From Yersinia alsatica (GTDB taxonomy: Bacteria; Pseudomonadota; Gammaproteobacteria; Enterobacterales; Enterobacteriaceae): a stretch of 64,000 nucleotides of DNA. Position numbers and translations under genes: made by a program. Positions 20,632-31,132 of the stretch are shown piece by piece. Numbering within the stretch: position 1 is the stretch's first letter; every line of letters starts with the position of its first letter. Location: NCBI RefSeq assembly GCF_902170305.1, contig NZ_CABHWW010000026.1:558001-622000 (forward strand). Direction: 5' to 3'. The notes under the pieces were generated by a model, which saw nothing but the letters and a program-made list of their open reading frames with translations, made no database searches and was not told the DNA's origin.

Positions 20632-21303
20632 CTAGTTGGCGTCAAAACGGTATCCCTGACCACGGATGGTCGTAATCACTTCACCCTCATGTTCCGCTTG
20701 CAGTTTTTTACGTAAACGGCCCATAAGTACATCAATAGTATGGCTTTCACGCAGTTCTGCATCAGGATAGAGCTGCAGCATTAAGGTATCTTTACTCACC
20801 ACTTTGCCAGCATTACGAATAAGAGTTTCGATAATGGTGTATTCGAAGGCAGTCAGTTTAATTTGTTGTTGATTGACAGACAGCTCGCGTCGCGAGAGAT
20901 CAATCTGAAATGGCGGAAAATCAATAACTTGAGATGCCAGGCCGATATTGCGTCGCATCAATGCCTGTATCCGCGCAATAACTTCTTCCAGATGAAAAGG
21001 CTTGGTCACATAATCATCGGCACCAGCTTCCAGCACGGCGACTTTATCTTGCCAGCTTTCGCGGGCAGTCAGCACCAGAATCGGCAAATTAGTCTGATGA
21101 CTACGCCAGCGACGGATAAGGCTTAATCCATCTTCACCCGGTAAGCCAAGATCGATAATTGCGATATCTGGAGCATGTTCCTGTAAGAAATAGTCTGCCT
21201 CTTTGGCATCTTCCGCTGCATCAACTTGATGGCCCATCTCGCGCATTTGCACGGTGAGGTGGTGACGCAACAAAGCATTATCTTCGACAACCAGAACCCG
21301 CAT
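20632..21303 (-). CDS. phoP: response regulator PhoP
   Basis: 223-residue OmpR-family regulator. The receiver domain has the acidic pair ED near residue 8, the phospho-acceptor Asp51 in [11 protein letters not shown] and Lys101 in VTKPF. The C-terminal winged helix ends in [11 protein letters not shown]. Binds direct repeats of (T/G)GTTTA; one consensus site lies upstream of the adjacent outer-membrane protein gene (22063-22079). phoP follows that gene after 70 bp, so read-through from the PhoP-box promoter could make the system autoregulated. Confidence 0.98.
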   Translation of the reverse strand: MRVLVVEDNALLRHHLTVQMREMGHQVDAAEDAKEADYFLQEHAPDIAIIDLGLPGEDGLSLIRRWRSHQTNLPILVLTARESWQDKVAVLEAGADDYVTKPFHLEEVIARIQALMRRNIGLASQVIDFPPFQIDLSRRELSVNQQQIKLTAFEYTIIETLIRNAGKVVSKDTLMLQLYPDAELRESHTIDVLMGRLRKKLQAEHEGEVITTIRGQGYRFDAN

Positions 21304-21328
21304 ACCACATTCCTCGATATTCGTTAAC

Positions 21329-21349
21329 CGGGTAATCTAATATTACCCG
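21329..21349. repeat. inverted repeat in the OMP gene-phoP spacer
   Basis: Perfect 8-bp arms CGGGTAAT and ATTACCCG around a 5-base loop, 26 bp upstream of the phoP start. It has no T run in the direction of transcription, so it looks like an operator or attenuating hairpin rather than a terminator. Confidence 0.6.
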
Positions 21350-21373
21350 ACAAGTAAAAATTAAAACAGTTAC

Positions 21374-21997
21374 TTAGAAGTTGTAACGTAAACCTACCTG
21401 CATAGCTTGGTCGTTGACTTTCCAGTTATGGTAGGTATAGCCGACTTCTGCAGCAAGGCTTTGTGTTAATGCATAATCTGTCATGACCCGCGCTTCATGG
21501 AAGGCACGGCCATCATAGTTTGCTATGCGGTAAGCAACGTCCAGACCAATATCTTGGGACAACTTGCTTTTGATGCCGACTTCGCCGGTAGCACTGTTAT
21601 AAGTATTGGTTTTTTTACCGTTTTTGCTGGCATCAAATACCATGGCGTGGCGACTGCCACCAACTAAGGTATAAAAATCAATATTAGGCGAGAAAGCAAA
21701 ATGGTAGCCCAGTCCAAGTACGGCTTCTGCCAAACCACGGTCACCATTAGCAATGCTGTTTATACGACCATCAATAAACAGGTCATTATCAAAGCCATAA
21801 CCACCGTTAAGGTAAATCCCACCCATATCTCGGTTACCGACATGGCTGTAATTATTTTGGTCAAATTGCTTATCGAAACGTGCATTATTGCTGATGGAAC
21901 CGTATTGCAAACCACCAGCAACATAGGTGTAATCAGCCGCCATGGTGGCAGTAGAGGTTCCCAACAAGGCAAGTGTGAGTAGTGTTTGCTTTAACAT
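21374..21997 (-). CDS. PhoP-box-controlled outer-membrane beta-barrel protein
   Basis: 207-residue predicted outer-membrane protein. The signal peptide MLKQTLLTLALLGTSTATMA is followed by alternating aromatic/polar strands throughout, and the chain ends in LRYNF, the terminal-Phe signal for BAM insertion. The size fits an 8-stranded barrel. I cannot assign a named family. Upstream is a consensus PhoP box with the canonical 12-bp spacing to a -10 element, and phoP follows 70 bp downstream, so expression should follow PhoP activation. AGGAG precedes the start by about 11 bases. Confidence 0.85.
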   Translation of the reverse strand: MLKQTLLTLALLGTSTATMAADYTYVAGGLQYGSISNNARFDKQFDQNNYSHVGNRDMGGIYLNGGYGFDNDLFIDGRINSIANGDRGLAEAVLGLGYHFAFSPNIDFYTLVGGSRHAMVFDASKNGKKTNTYNSATGEVGIKSKLSQDIGLDVAYRIANYDGRAFHEARVMTDYALTQSLAAEVGYTYHNWKVNDQAMQVGLRYNF

Positions 21998-22044
21998 AAT
22001 GATAATAGCTCCTGCGGTTATAACGTCCTTTTGACATCGCGAGT

Positions 22045-22050
22045 ATTATC
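22045..22050 (-). promoter_or_regulatory. -10 element of the PhoP-dependent OMP promoter
   Basis: On the minus strand this reads GATAAT (5 of 6 to TATAAT) and lies exactly 12 bp downstream of the PhoP box, predicting a start near 22038 and a leader of about 40 bases. Confidence 0.7.
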
Positions 22051-22062
22051 AATGACAACGAC

Positions 22063-22079
22063 TAAACCGGGGCTAAACA
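22063..22079 (-). promoter_or_regulatory. PhoP box upstream of the OMP gene
   Basis: On the minus strand: TGTTTA-GCCCC-GGTTTA, matching (T/G)GTTTA-N5-(T/G)GTTTA at every specified position. It occupies the -35 position relative to the -10 at 22045-22050. Confidence 0.88.
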
Positions 22080-22116
22080 GGGGCCGCGCACAAGGGAATA
22101 AGAAAAGAGAGGGGAT

Positions 22117-22146
22117 ATACAGGTGACATTGACCCGCCACCTGTAT
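22117..22146 (-). terminator. probable purB terminator hairpin
   Basis: 9-bp perfect arms ATACAGGTG / CACCTGTAT, 14 bp after the purB stop on the minus strand, followed in that direction by a pyrimidine-rich tract. Confidence 0.5.
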
Positions 22147-22160
22147 GTAAGATTATAATA

Positions 22161-24183
<2,023 letters not shown>

Positions 24184-24223
24184 GGTTACTCCTGTAAGAT
24201 TGCCGACTTGGTTGATGACATAT

Positions 24224-25345
24224 TTAGCTTGCTACTGAGCCCGCCAGTGGATAGCGCTCTTCAATAATCCCGCCGCCGAGGCAGACTTCACCTTGATAGA
24301 AGACCGCAGACTGTCCGGGAGTTACCGCCGCGACGGGCTCATCAAAGCGAACTTCAACACGTTCGTCATCCAGTGGCGTGACGGTGCAAGGAATATCCTG
24401 CTGGCGATAACGGGTTTTCACCACACAGCGGAAAGCCTCTGTTACCGGCTCTCTGTCAACCCAGTGCAGCTGTTGAGCAATCAGGCCAACAGACATTAAA
24501 CGCGGATGTTCATGCCCTTGAGCAACCACCAAGATGTTATTGGCGACATCTTTATCCACAACATACCATGGGTCATCGCCGCCATCTTTGGTGCCACCGA
24601 TACCTAAGCCTTTGCGCTGGCCCAGCGTGTGGTACATCAAACCCTGATGCTCACCCATATGCTGACCATCAACCGTCATAATAGGGCCGGGTTGAGCCGG
24701 GAGGTAGCGCCCCAAGAAGTCACGGAATTTGCGCTCGCCAATAAAGCAGATACCGGTAGAGTCTTTTTTCTTCGCGGTAACCAACTCTAGCTGTTCGGCA
24801 ATGCGACGAACTTCGGGCTTTTCTAGCTCACCCACCGGGAACAAACTCTGAGCGAGCTGTTCATGACTTAAGGTGTAGAGGAAGTAGCTTTGGTCTTTAT
24901 TGCCATCCAAACCGCGTAATAAGCGGCTTTTGCCATTAACATCCTGACGGCGAACATAATGGCCGGTAGCGATGTAGTCCGCCCCCAAATCTTCGGCAGC
25001 GAACTCAAGGAAAGCTTTAAATTTGATTTCTTTATTGCACAGAATATCGGGGTTAGGTGTGCGCCCGGCTTTATACTCTTCCAGGAACAATTCAAACACG
25101 TTATCCCAGTACTCTGCGGCAAAATTGACGGTGTGCAACTCCATGCCCAGCTTGTCGCATACTGCTTGAGCATCGGCCAAATCGGTCGCTGCTGAGCAAT
25201 ACTCTTCGTCATCATCTTCTTCCCAGTTCTTCATGAACAAACCGGCAACTTGGTAACCCTGTTGCTGGAGCAGGTAAGCGGAAACGGAAGAATCGACACC
25301 GCCGGACATACCGACGATTACTTTTTTCTGGCTGTTATCTGACAT
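24224..25345 (-). CDS. mnmA: tRNA-specific 2-thiouridylase MnmA
   Basis: 373-residue PP-loop ATPase that makes s2U34 in tRNA-Lys, Glu and Gln. The PP-loop SGGVDSS is at residues 14-20. The two catalytic cysteines lie in [10 protein letters not shown] (about 103) and STGICFIGE (about 200). Central and C-terminal beta-barrel domains complete the protein. The 40-bp gap to hflD and the following purB fit the enteric operon. Confidence 0.97.
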   Translation of the reverse strand: MSDNSQKKVIVGMSGGVDSSVSAYLLQQQGYQVAGLFMKNWEEDDDEEYCSAATDLADAQAVCDKLGMELHTVNFAAEYWDNVFELFLEEYKAGRTPNPDILCNKEIKFKAFLEFAAEDLGADYIATGHYVRRQDVNGKSRLLRGLDGNKDQSYFLYTLSHEQLAQSLFPVGELEKPEVRRIAEQLELVTAKKKDSTGICFIGERKFRDFLGRYLPAQPGPIMTVDGQHMGEHQGLMYHTLGQRKGLGIGGTKDGGDDPWYVVDKDVANNILVVAQGHEHPRLMSVGLIAQQLHWVDREPVTEAFRCVVKTRYRQQDIPCTVTPLDDERVEVRFDEPVAAVTPGQSAVFYQGEVCLGGGIIEERYPLAGSVAS

Positions 25346-25519
25346 GGGAGTCTCACTAACGTAAATACCAAACGATTGGATGAAGGTTATAAGGTTGCAT
25401 TACCCGAATAACTTTCCAACACTGGTTGGGCATTATAAAAACAAGCGCCGGATTTTATCACGTTGATTGCGTTGCTGCATGGTAGATTCGCAATTACCTG
25501 AATAAATCAAATCTGCTTT

Positions 25520-25966
25520 TTATAGCGGCCAATTAAATGCACCAACCAGATCAAGGGAATAACGCTCTGGTTGCTGATAACAGCGGATACTTTCTGCAAC
25601 CAAAGGGGAGCGCAAATTAGACGACTGCAGTATTTCATCGGCTGTGAGCCACAAACAGCAATCAATATCACTGTCGTGGGGCTCTGTTGGTAATTGTTCT
25701 TGTAATTCAATGACAAAAGCAAAACGTAAAAATGGTGTTTTATCGGGAGCCAGCCATTGATGCATGCGCAGAAAAGAGTGCGGAGTAGCACGAATGCCGG
25801 TTTCTTCCCACAATTCTCTTTCTGCAGCTTGCAGTAAGGTTTCATCTGCTTCCAAATGACCCGCAGGTTGATTCCATAACTTTTTGCCATTAATTGTCTC
25901 TTCGACAACTAAAAATTTGCCTTGCGCATGAACAACGCAAGCGACGGTTACATGGGGCTTAAACAT
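25520..25966 (-). CDS. nudJ: Nudix phosphatase NudJ
   Basis: 148-residue Nudix hydrolase. The Nudix box begins GHLEADE and continues to RELWEETGI at about residues 37-59. E. coli NudJ hydrolyses thiamine pyrimidine pyrophosphate and nucleoside di/triphosphates. It overlaps the end of rluE by 8 bp, indicating translational coupling. Confidence 0.94.
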   Translation of the reverse strand: MFKPHVTVACVVHAQGKFLVVEETINGKKLWNQPAGHLEADETLLQAAERELWEETGIRATPHSFLRMHQWLAPDKTPFLRFAFVIELQEQLPTEPHDSDIDCCLWLTADEILQSSNLRSPLVAESIRCYQQPERYSLDLVGAFNWPL

Positions 25967-26585
25967 GGTTTATCTCCTTCCATTCGCCTGGCTGTAGGTT
26001 ACCAAGGCTTAAATTTCCCATACTAAAACGTATCAGGCGCAGGGTAGGGAAGCCAACATGGGCTGTCATTCTGCGAACTTGCCGGTTACGACCTTCAAAA
26101 AGTGTGATTTTCACCCAACTGGTTGGAATGCTTTTACGTTCTCTGATGGGCGGATTTCGAGGCCATAGCCATTCAGGCTCATCAACCAACTCGGCTCCGG
26201 CGGGCAAGGTCGGGCCATCTTTTAAGCTGATACCTCGTCTTAATTGCATGAGTGCGTCATCCCCCGGTACCCCCTCGACTTGCACAAAATAGACCTTGCC
26301 GGTTTTTTGGGCCGGTTGTGTGAGCTTGGCTTGTAACTTGCCATCATTAGTTAATACCAGCAAACCTTCACTATCACGATCAAGACGTCCTGCGGCATAA
26401 ACATCATTAAAAGGGATGAATTCCTTCAAAGTGGCGCGCCCAGCCTCATCTGTAAATTGAGGTAACACATCAAAAGGCTTGTTGAATAACAGGACTCGCC
26501 GTGGGGAGACGGGCTTCCCCGGCTTAGCCGCTACATTGGTGCTGAATCGGTTAACTTTGTGATTTTTAACAGAGAATTTATTCAT
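25959..26585 (-). CDS. rluE: 23S rRNA pseudouridine synthase RluE
   Basis: 208-residue RsuA-family pseudouridine synthase, without an S4 domain, that modifies U2457 of 23S rRNA in E. coli. The catalytic Asp is in [13 protein letters not shown] (near residue 67). The C-terminal [20 protein letters not shown] is typical of the subfamily. It is divergent from icd with a short intergenic promoter region. Confidence 0.95.
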   Translation of the reverse strand: MNKFSVKNHKVNRFSTNVAAKPGKPVSPRRVLLFNKPFDVLPQFTDEAGRATLKEFIPFNDVYAAGRLDRDSEGLLVLTNDGKLQAKLTQPAQKTGKVYFVQVEGVPGDDALMQLRRGISLKDGPTLPAGAELVDEPEWLWPRNPPIRERKSIPTSWVKITLFEGRNRQVRRMTAHVGFPTLRLIRFSMGNLSLGNLQPGEWKEINHV

Positions 26586-26715
26586 GATTATTGCGATTCC
26601 GAATGATTAGCGCATTATACCTCAATCCGTTTCGGATTGGCGCGGAGCGAATATTCAAGTAGTATTGACACGAATCTTACAAGGCATTAACAAAATTGCG
26701 CTGAAGGAGAGGTTG

Positions 26716-27969
26716 ATGGAAAGCAAAGTCGTTGTTCCGGCAGAAGGTAAGAAAATTACTGTCGATGCTCAGGGTAAACTGGTTGTTCCGCATAATCCGA
26801 TCATTCCATTTATTGAAGGTGACGGCATTGGCGTTGATGTAACTCCAGCCATGATTAACGTGGTCGATGCCGCGGTTAAGAAAGCCTATAAAGGTGAGCG
26901 TAAAATCTCCTGGATGGAAATCTACACCGGCGAGAAATCCACCCATGTTTATGGCAAAGATGTTTGGCTGCCAGAAGAAACATTGGATCTGATTCGTGAC
27001 TACCGTGTAGCAATTAAAGGCCCGTTGACCACGCCAGTAGGCGGCGGTATTCGTTCTCTGAACGTTGCTTTGCGCCAACAACTCGATTTGTATGTGTGCC
27101 TGCGTCCAGTACGTTATTACGAAGGTACTCCAAGCCCGGTAAAACACCCTGAATTGACTAACATGGTGATCTTCCGCGAAAACGCAGAAGACATCTATGC
27201 GGGTATCGAATGGAAAGCCGGTTCACCAGAAGCTGAGAAAGTAATTAAGTTCCTGCGTGAAGAGATGGGCGTGAAGAAAATCCGTTTCCCTGAACAATGT
27301 GGTATTGGTGTAAAACCTTGTTCAGAAGAAGGGACCAAGCGTTTGGTTCGTGCTGCAATTGAGTATGCAATTACCAACGATCGTGAATCAGTAACTCTGG
27401 TTCATAAAGGCAACATTATGAAATTCACCGAAGGCGCATTTAAAGACTGGGGTTACCAGTTAGCGCGTGAGGAATTTGGTGGTGAGCTGATCGACGGCGG
27501 CCCTTGGGTTAAAATCAAGAACCCAAACAATGGCAAAGATATTATTGTTAAAGATGTCATTGCCGATGCCTTCTTGCAGCAAATTCTGCTGCGCCCTGCT
27601 GAATATGATGTTATTGCCTGTATGAACCTGAACGGCGATTACATTTCTGACGCATTGGCTGCACAGGTTGGCGGTATTGGTATTGCCCCAGGTGCCAACA
27701 TTGGTGATGAGTGTGCTCTGTTTGAAGCCACCCACGGCACGGCACCAAAATATGCCGGTCAGGACAAAGTCAACCCAGGCTCTATCATTCTGTCCGCAGA
27801 AATGATGTTACGTCACATGGGCTGGTTCGAAGCGGCTGATTTGATTATCAAAGGCACCGAAGGCGCAATTCAGGCCAAGACCGTGACTTACGATTTCGAA
27901 CGTCTGATGGACGGCGCTAAACTGTTGAAATGCAGTGAATTCGGCGACGCCATTATTCAACACATGTAA
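26716..27969 (+). CDS. icd: NADP-dependent isocitrate dehydrogenase
   Basis: 417-residue TCA-cycle enzyme. Isocitrate-binding Ser114 (Ser113 in E. coli, the AceK phosphorylation site) is in [12 protein letters not shown], and substrate-binding arginines follow. The metal-binding aspartates lie in [14 protein letters not shown], and [14 protein letters not shown] is the NADP specificity loop. ATG at 26716 follows AAGGAGA and gives MESKVVVP as in E. coli; an earlier TTG/ATG in frame is not supported. The 3' end is intact, with no phage insertion of the e14 type. Confidence 0.98.
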   Translation: MESKVVVPAEGKKITVDAQGKLVVPHNPIIPFIEGDGIGVDVTPAMINVVDAAVKKAYKGERKISWMEIYTGEKSTHVYGKDVWLPEETLDLIRDYRVAIKGPLTTPVGGGIRSLNVALRQQLDLYVCLRPVRYYEGTPSPVKHPELTNMVIFRENAEDIYAGIEWKAGSPEAEKVIKFLREEMGVKKIRFPEQCGIGVKPCSEEGTKRLVRAAIEYAITNDRESVTLVHKGNIMKFTEGAFKDWGYQLAREEFGGELIDGGPWVKIKNPNNGKDIIVKDVIADAFLQQILLRPAEYDVIACMNLNGDYISDALAAQVGGIGIAPGANIGDECALFEATHGTAPKYAGQDKVNPGSIILSAEMMLRHMGWFEAADLIIKGTEGAIQAKTVTYDFERLMDGAKLLKCSEFGDAIIQHM

Positions 27970-28327
27970 TTCTGCTGTTGATGTCATATCTCACGGGGGC
28001 TTCGGCTTCCGTGAGTTTTTAGTACCCGTCCCAACTCTTCTGCAAAACCTCGCTGCAACATAATCTAGCAATACTGATATGGGCTTACCGCTCAATTTTC
28101 ACAGAAGAAAACAAAAATGATCAATCACTTGTTATCCGCGCCCTGTCACTATTGACACATTAATGTGAAGAAAATATTTGACTGATTATGGTAACTCTTT
28201 ATCCTTTACCGCAAAGTTACTGGGCATAACAATGCCATTTATTCTTACTGAGTTTATTAAATCGTCAGTATTCAAGAAATTATAAAAATTTATTTTTATT
28301 TTCTCTCTTAAAACAGAGGCTTATATT
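27970..28327. other. icd-glycosyltransferase spacer
   Basis: A 358-bp interval holding the icd terminator and then AT-rich sequence leading to the glycosyltransferase. No JUMPstart/ops element and no convincing small gene seen. Confidence 0.55.
27990..28020 (+). terminator. icd terminator
   Basis: CTCACGGGGGC and GCTTCCGTGAG arms closed by a TTCG tetraloop, followed by five T residues, 20 bp after the icd stop. Confidence 0.9.
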
Positions 28328-29188
28328 GTGACAAAGGATGTAGAGATCGTTAAAGCACGGCATCCGTTAGATAAGCAGCACATCAAGTTGTCTTATGTAA
28401 CTCATTTTTACTGTAATCAGGGAAATATGGATTCCGTTGAGTCCTTGTTGAAGGAATATGAATCTTATCCTGACGATATTAAGGATGCAGTCGAATTTGT
28501 CATCGTTGATGATTGCTCACCACTAGAGTATGAAGTTAAAGATTATGACTTGAATTTCACGTGGTTACGAATTACCACTGATATTCAATGGAATCAGGCG
28601 GGTTCCCGCAACCTTGGGGTGACTTATGCCAAATCAGACAAAATAATCATTACCGATTTAGATTGTCTGCTGCCTGAAGATACCATGCGCTATCTGGTTA
28701 ATGCCCGTAATCCGGGGCGTTCACTGTACCGTATCTACCGTACAGATGAAAAAACCGGCAAAGCCTATCGTGGTCACCCTAACTTGTTCTTCATGTCCAG
28801 AGCCCGATTCTTCAGACTTTATGGTTATGATGAAGAGTTTGCTGGCCATTATGGTTCGGAAGATTACCGTTTTGTGAAATTCCACAAAGACCACGGCAGC
28901 ACGCCGCGCTATTTGCCTAAACAATACCGATGTATCGAACGTAATGTTGATAGGAAGAAAAGCTACCATTCTCTGGATCGTGACCTGACGTATAACGCGC
29001 CGATTGATGACCGGAAGAAAAGTGAAATTGCCAGATTTGGTGCGGAATATGGCCACAGTAGAATATTCCTTAACTTTAATTGGGAAATCAAAAAAGTGCA
29101 TTCACGTCCACCGACAGTGCCGCCACGTAAGATCTGGTGGCGACCATTATGGTGGTTCCGTTACTTGTTCCGATCACTCGCAGCATAA
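28328..29188 (+). CDS. family 2-type glycosyltransferase
   Basis: 286-residue GT-A-fold glycosyltransferase. The nucleotide-binding VIVDDCSP is at about residues 58-65 and the metal-binding DxD in TDLDCLL at about 114-120. The C-terminal galactosyltransferase-like GHYGSEDYRF region is followed by a basic, Trp-rich tail (residues 265-286) that could contact the membrane. The GTG start gives MTKDVEIV. Its neighbour encodes an O-antigen-ligase-like protein, so a role in lipopolysaccharide or other surface glycan assembly is likely but unproven; donor and acceptor sugars are unknown. Confidence 0.85.
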   Translation: MTKDVEIVKARHPLDKQHIKLSYVTHFYCNQGNMDSVESLLKEYESYPDDIKDAVEFVIVDDCSPLEYEVKDYDLNFTWLRITTDIQWNQAGSRNLGVTYAKSDKIIITDLDCLLPEDTMRYLVNARNPGRSLYRIYRTDEKTGKAYRGHPNLFFMSRARFFRLYGYDEEFAGHYGSEDYRFVKFHKDHGSTPRYLPKQYRCIERNVDRKKSYHSLDRDLTYNAPIDDRKKSEIARFGAEYGHSRIFLNFNWEIKKVHSRPPTVPPRKIWWRPLWWFRYLFRSLAA

Positions 29189-29320
29189 CGGCACATAGAG
29201 TTAAAAAGTCACATAGCCAACTATTACCCAATGGTTGGCTATGGCGTAAATAGGGCTGTGACGCTCGAAGAATGAGTGTTAAACAGTTGTTACTGGTTAT
29301 TAATCTGAAGTGAGTGACTT

Positions 29321-30559
29321 ATGATTTCTCCTGCCTCTTTGCCAGGCTCACCCCCCGCGCATCGATATGTTGGCACGCTGTCTTGTGCAACTGCATTTCT
29401 GTTAGGTATTGGTCTACCCACTTCTAATTTCATCATGAACTTGTCGCTGGTCTTGGCGGTTATCTGTTTACTGCTGAGCCGCGATACCCGCTATGTCAAA
29501 GAGTTGGCCAAGAATCCGCTGATTTGGTTGCCAGCACTGATGGTGGTGCTGTTGGCAATATCCTTGCTCTGGCATCACAATCTGTACGGCAAAGTGATGG
29601 TCAGTAAATATTCTAAGCTATTGTATATCTTGCCATTAGCGATGTTTTTTGTTCTTTCCCGCTCACTTGCTGGCTATTTTGCCAAAGGTTTTTTACTGGC
29701 GAATGCTGTTATTCTGGCCGCCAGTCTGTGGGTGGGTGTCTTGCATATGCCATTGGGCCATATTGATCCGCTCAATCCGTCAGTATTCAAATTACAAATT
29801 ACCCATAATTTCTTTATGGCCTTGGCGGCGGTGATATGGCTTTCTCTGGCATTTAGAAATCATGGGCTTAAGCGCTGGGGCTATGCATTGTTAGTGTGTC
29901 TGGCTATCTATAACATTGTGTTTATGGTGCAGGGCAGGACTGGCTATGTTGCATTAGCGGCAACCTTTGGGGTGTGGGGACTATTATCGCTATCAACCCG
30001 TCAGCGTCTGGGGATGGTGGTTTGTGCATTGGTCGTCGGCGTTATTGTGCTGATGGTGCCAAATCGGGCAGTTGACCGGTTGCATCAAGGGGTCACAGAG
30101 ATTCAAACTTGCCTGACTGTCAGTGAGGGGAATGCAGATGTGTCTTGCGACTCCTCAATGGGCGCTCGCACTGCATTTATGCTTGAGTCGATAAAGTTGA
30201 TAAAAAAATCGCCTATCTTAGGGCATGGTGCTGGCGGTTTTTGGTACACAAATACACAACTTGGTTATAGCATCAACCCACATAATGAATATCTGATGCA
30301 AACTGTTCAGTCGGGAATAGTAGGTTTAGCTTTATTCCTAGGATGGATGTGGTACTTCTTCCGTTCGGCTTGGCGTTTACCTACCCATATTAGAAATGTG
30401 CTGGTTGCTTTGCTCGGCGGTTATCTGGCTTGCCATCTGTTCAACTCCTTCTTACTGGACTCGTCGGAAGGGCATTTATTTGTCATCCTCACGGCTATTG
30501 TTGCCAGTTATTCGGTGTCGCCGCCCAAAGAGCAGCGAGAAACCAGACAAACAGAATAA
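29321..30559 (+). CDS. O-antigen ligase (WaaL/Wzy_C)-like membrane protein
   Basis: 412-residue polytopic inner-membrane protein with about ten to twelve hydrophobic segments. A large periplasmic loop (about residues 245-310) contains ILGHGAGGFWYTN and the NPHNEYLM motif, whose His is the catalytic-type residue of the Wzy_C/O-antigen ligase family. It would join O-antigen or another polysaccharide to lipid A-core. It follows a glycosyltransferase gene after 132 bp. A terminator at 30590-30615 ends the unit. Polymerase (Wzy) versus ligase (WaaL) cannot be separated from sequence alone; ligase is favoured because no polysaccharide synthesis cluster surrounds it. Confidence 0.8.
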   Translation: MISPASLPGSPPAHRYVGTLSCATAFLLGIGLPTSNFIMNLSLVLAVICLLLSRDTRYVKELAKNPLIWLPALMVVLLAISLLWHHNLYGKVMVSKYSKLLYILPLAMFFVLSRSLAGYFAKGFLLANAVILAASLWVGVLHMPLGHIDPLNPSVFKLQITHNFFMALAAVIWLSLAFRNHGLKRWGYALLVCLAIYNIVFMVQGRTGYVALAATFGVWGLLSLSTRQRLGMVVCALVVGVIVLMVPNRAVDRLHQGVTEIQTCLTVSEGNADVSCDSSMGARTAFMLESIKLIKKSPILGHGAGGFWYTNTQLGYSINPHNEYLMQTVQSGIVGLALFLGWMWYFFRSAWRLPTHIRNVLVALLGGYLACHLFNSFLLDSSEGHLFVILTAIVASYSVSPPKEQRETRQTE

Positions 30560-30589
30560 AACCCATCTGGATAACGAGAGCGTTAAATC

Positions 30590-30621
30590 AACAGGTGCCC
30601 AAGGTGGCACCTGTTTTTTTA
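30590..30621 (+). terminator. terminator after the O-antigen-ligase-like gene
   Basis: Perfect 10-bp arms AACAGGTGCC / GGCACCTGTT with a 6-base loop and a run of T residues. It lies between this gene and the convergent small gene ending at 30627. Confidence 0.9.
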
Positions 30622-30626
30622 TCCAC

Positions 30627-30803
30627 CTAGTTTGCTGCTTCCGGCGGCAAACCAAACCCTAAATTGTTATAACCCTCTTTAAAGCCAAACAACTCGAGAA
30701 ACTCATAAGCGGTTGAATACATATGATACGGCGAGCAGAACATCCAGACAAAAAGTGACAATAAAACCATAATGGCAACCAGTAGGATTTTATCCAGTAA
30801 CAC
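30627..30803 (-). CDS. hidden 58-residue single-span membrane protein
   Basis: An unusually small gene with a GTG start directly behind an excellent AAGGAGG ribosome binding site (minus strand, 4 bases before the GTG). The peptide begins MLLDKILLVAIMVLLSLFVW, one strong transmembrane helix, then a 35-residue soluble tail with CSPYHMYSTAYEFLELFGF and ends GLPPEAAN. It faces convergently into the terminator at 30590-30621. I do not recognise the family. The strong ribosome site and coherent hydrophobic/amphipathic pattern argue that it is translated. Confidence 0.7.
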   Translation of the reverse strand: MLLDKILLVAIMVLLSLFVWMFCSPYHMYSTAYEFLELFGFKEGYNNLGFGLPPEAAN

Positions 30804-30999
30804 TTTTCCTCCTTGTAATATTTAGGCCAGCCTTGAGTCGGTTGGCTTATGGCATCTAATACGCAATGTACAATGACGATAACGTAAAACCATGAAAATT
30901 TCATGGCTAGAGTCAGCAAATATGCACTTTTTGCCGCGATGGCAGCTTAACTCTATGCAACTCGTTATTTGTTAGCCTCTTAATGATCTTGATGTCCCT

Positions 31000-31015
31000 A
31001 GTGACGCTTATCACA
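31000..31015. promoter_or_regulatory. CRP site upstream of cscB
   Basis: AGTGACGCTTATCACA matches TGTGA-N6-TCACA at 9 of 10 positions, immediately upstream of the first LacI-type operator. Confidence 0.75.
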
Positions 31016-31022
31016 TAAACCA

Positions 31023-31040
31023 AATGTTAACGTTAACATT
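31023..31040. promoter_or_regulatory. CscR operator 1 (LacI-type palindrome)
   Basis: AATGTTAACGTTAACATT, an 18-bp perfect palindrome with a central CG as in LacI/GalR-family operators. The same 12-bp core recurs at 31090-31101; centres are 64 bp apart, about six helical turns. Confidence 0.8.
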
Positions 31041-31089
31041 GGTGATTAACATCACAATCCTCGCTCGACTGATCTTCTCAAAGTAAAAA

Positions 31090-31101
31090 GTTAACGTTAA
31101 C
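31090..31101. promoter_or_regulatory. CscR operator 2
   Basis: GTTAACGTTAAC, identical in its core to operator 1, 32 bp before the cscB start codon. The pair suggests looping or promoter-proximal blocking by the LacI-family repressor encoded at 33861-34856. Confidence 0.78.
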
Positions 31102-31132
31102 AATGGGTGTAAATCTCCAACAGGACACAGCC

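Noticed and set aside
28128-28166. 12-codon ORF before the glycosyltransferase as leader peptide
   Set aside because: No ribosome site of quality and no attenuator structure after it.
27970-28327. JUMPstart/ops element before the glycosyltransferase gene
   Set aside because: No GGCGGTAG-type motif present.
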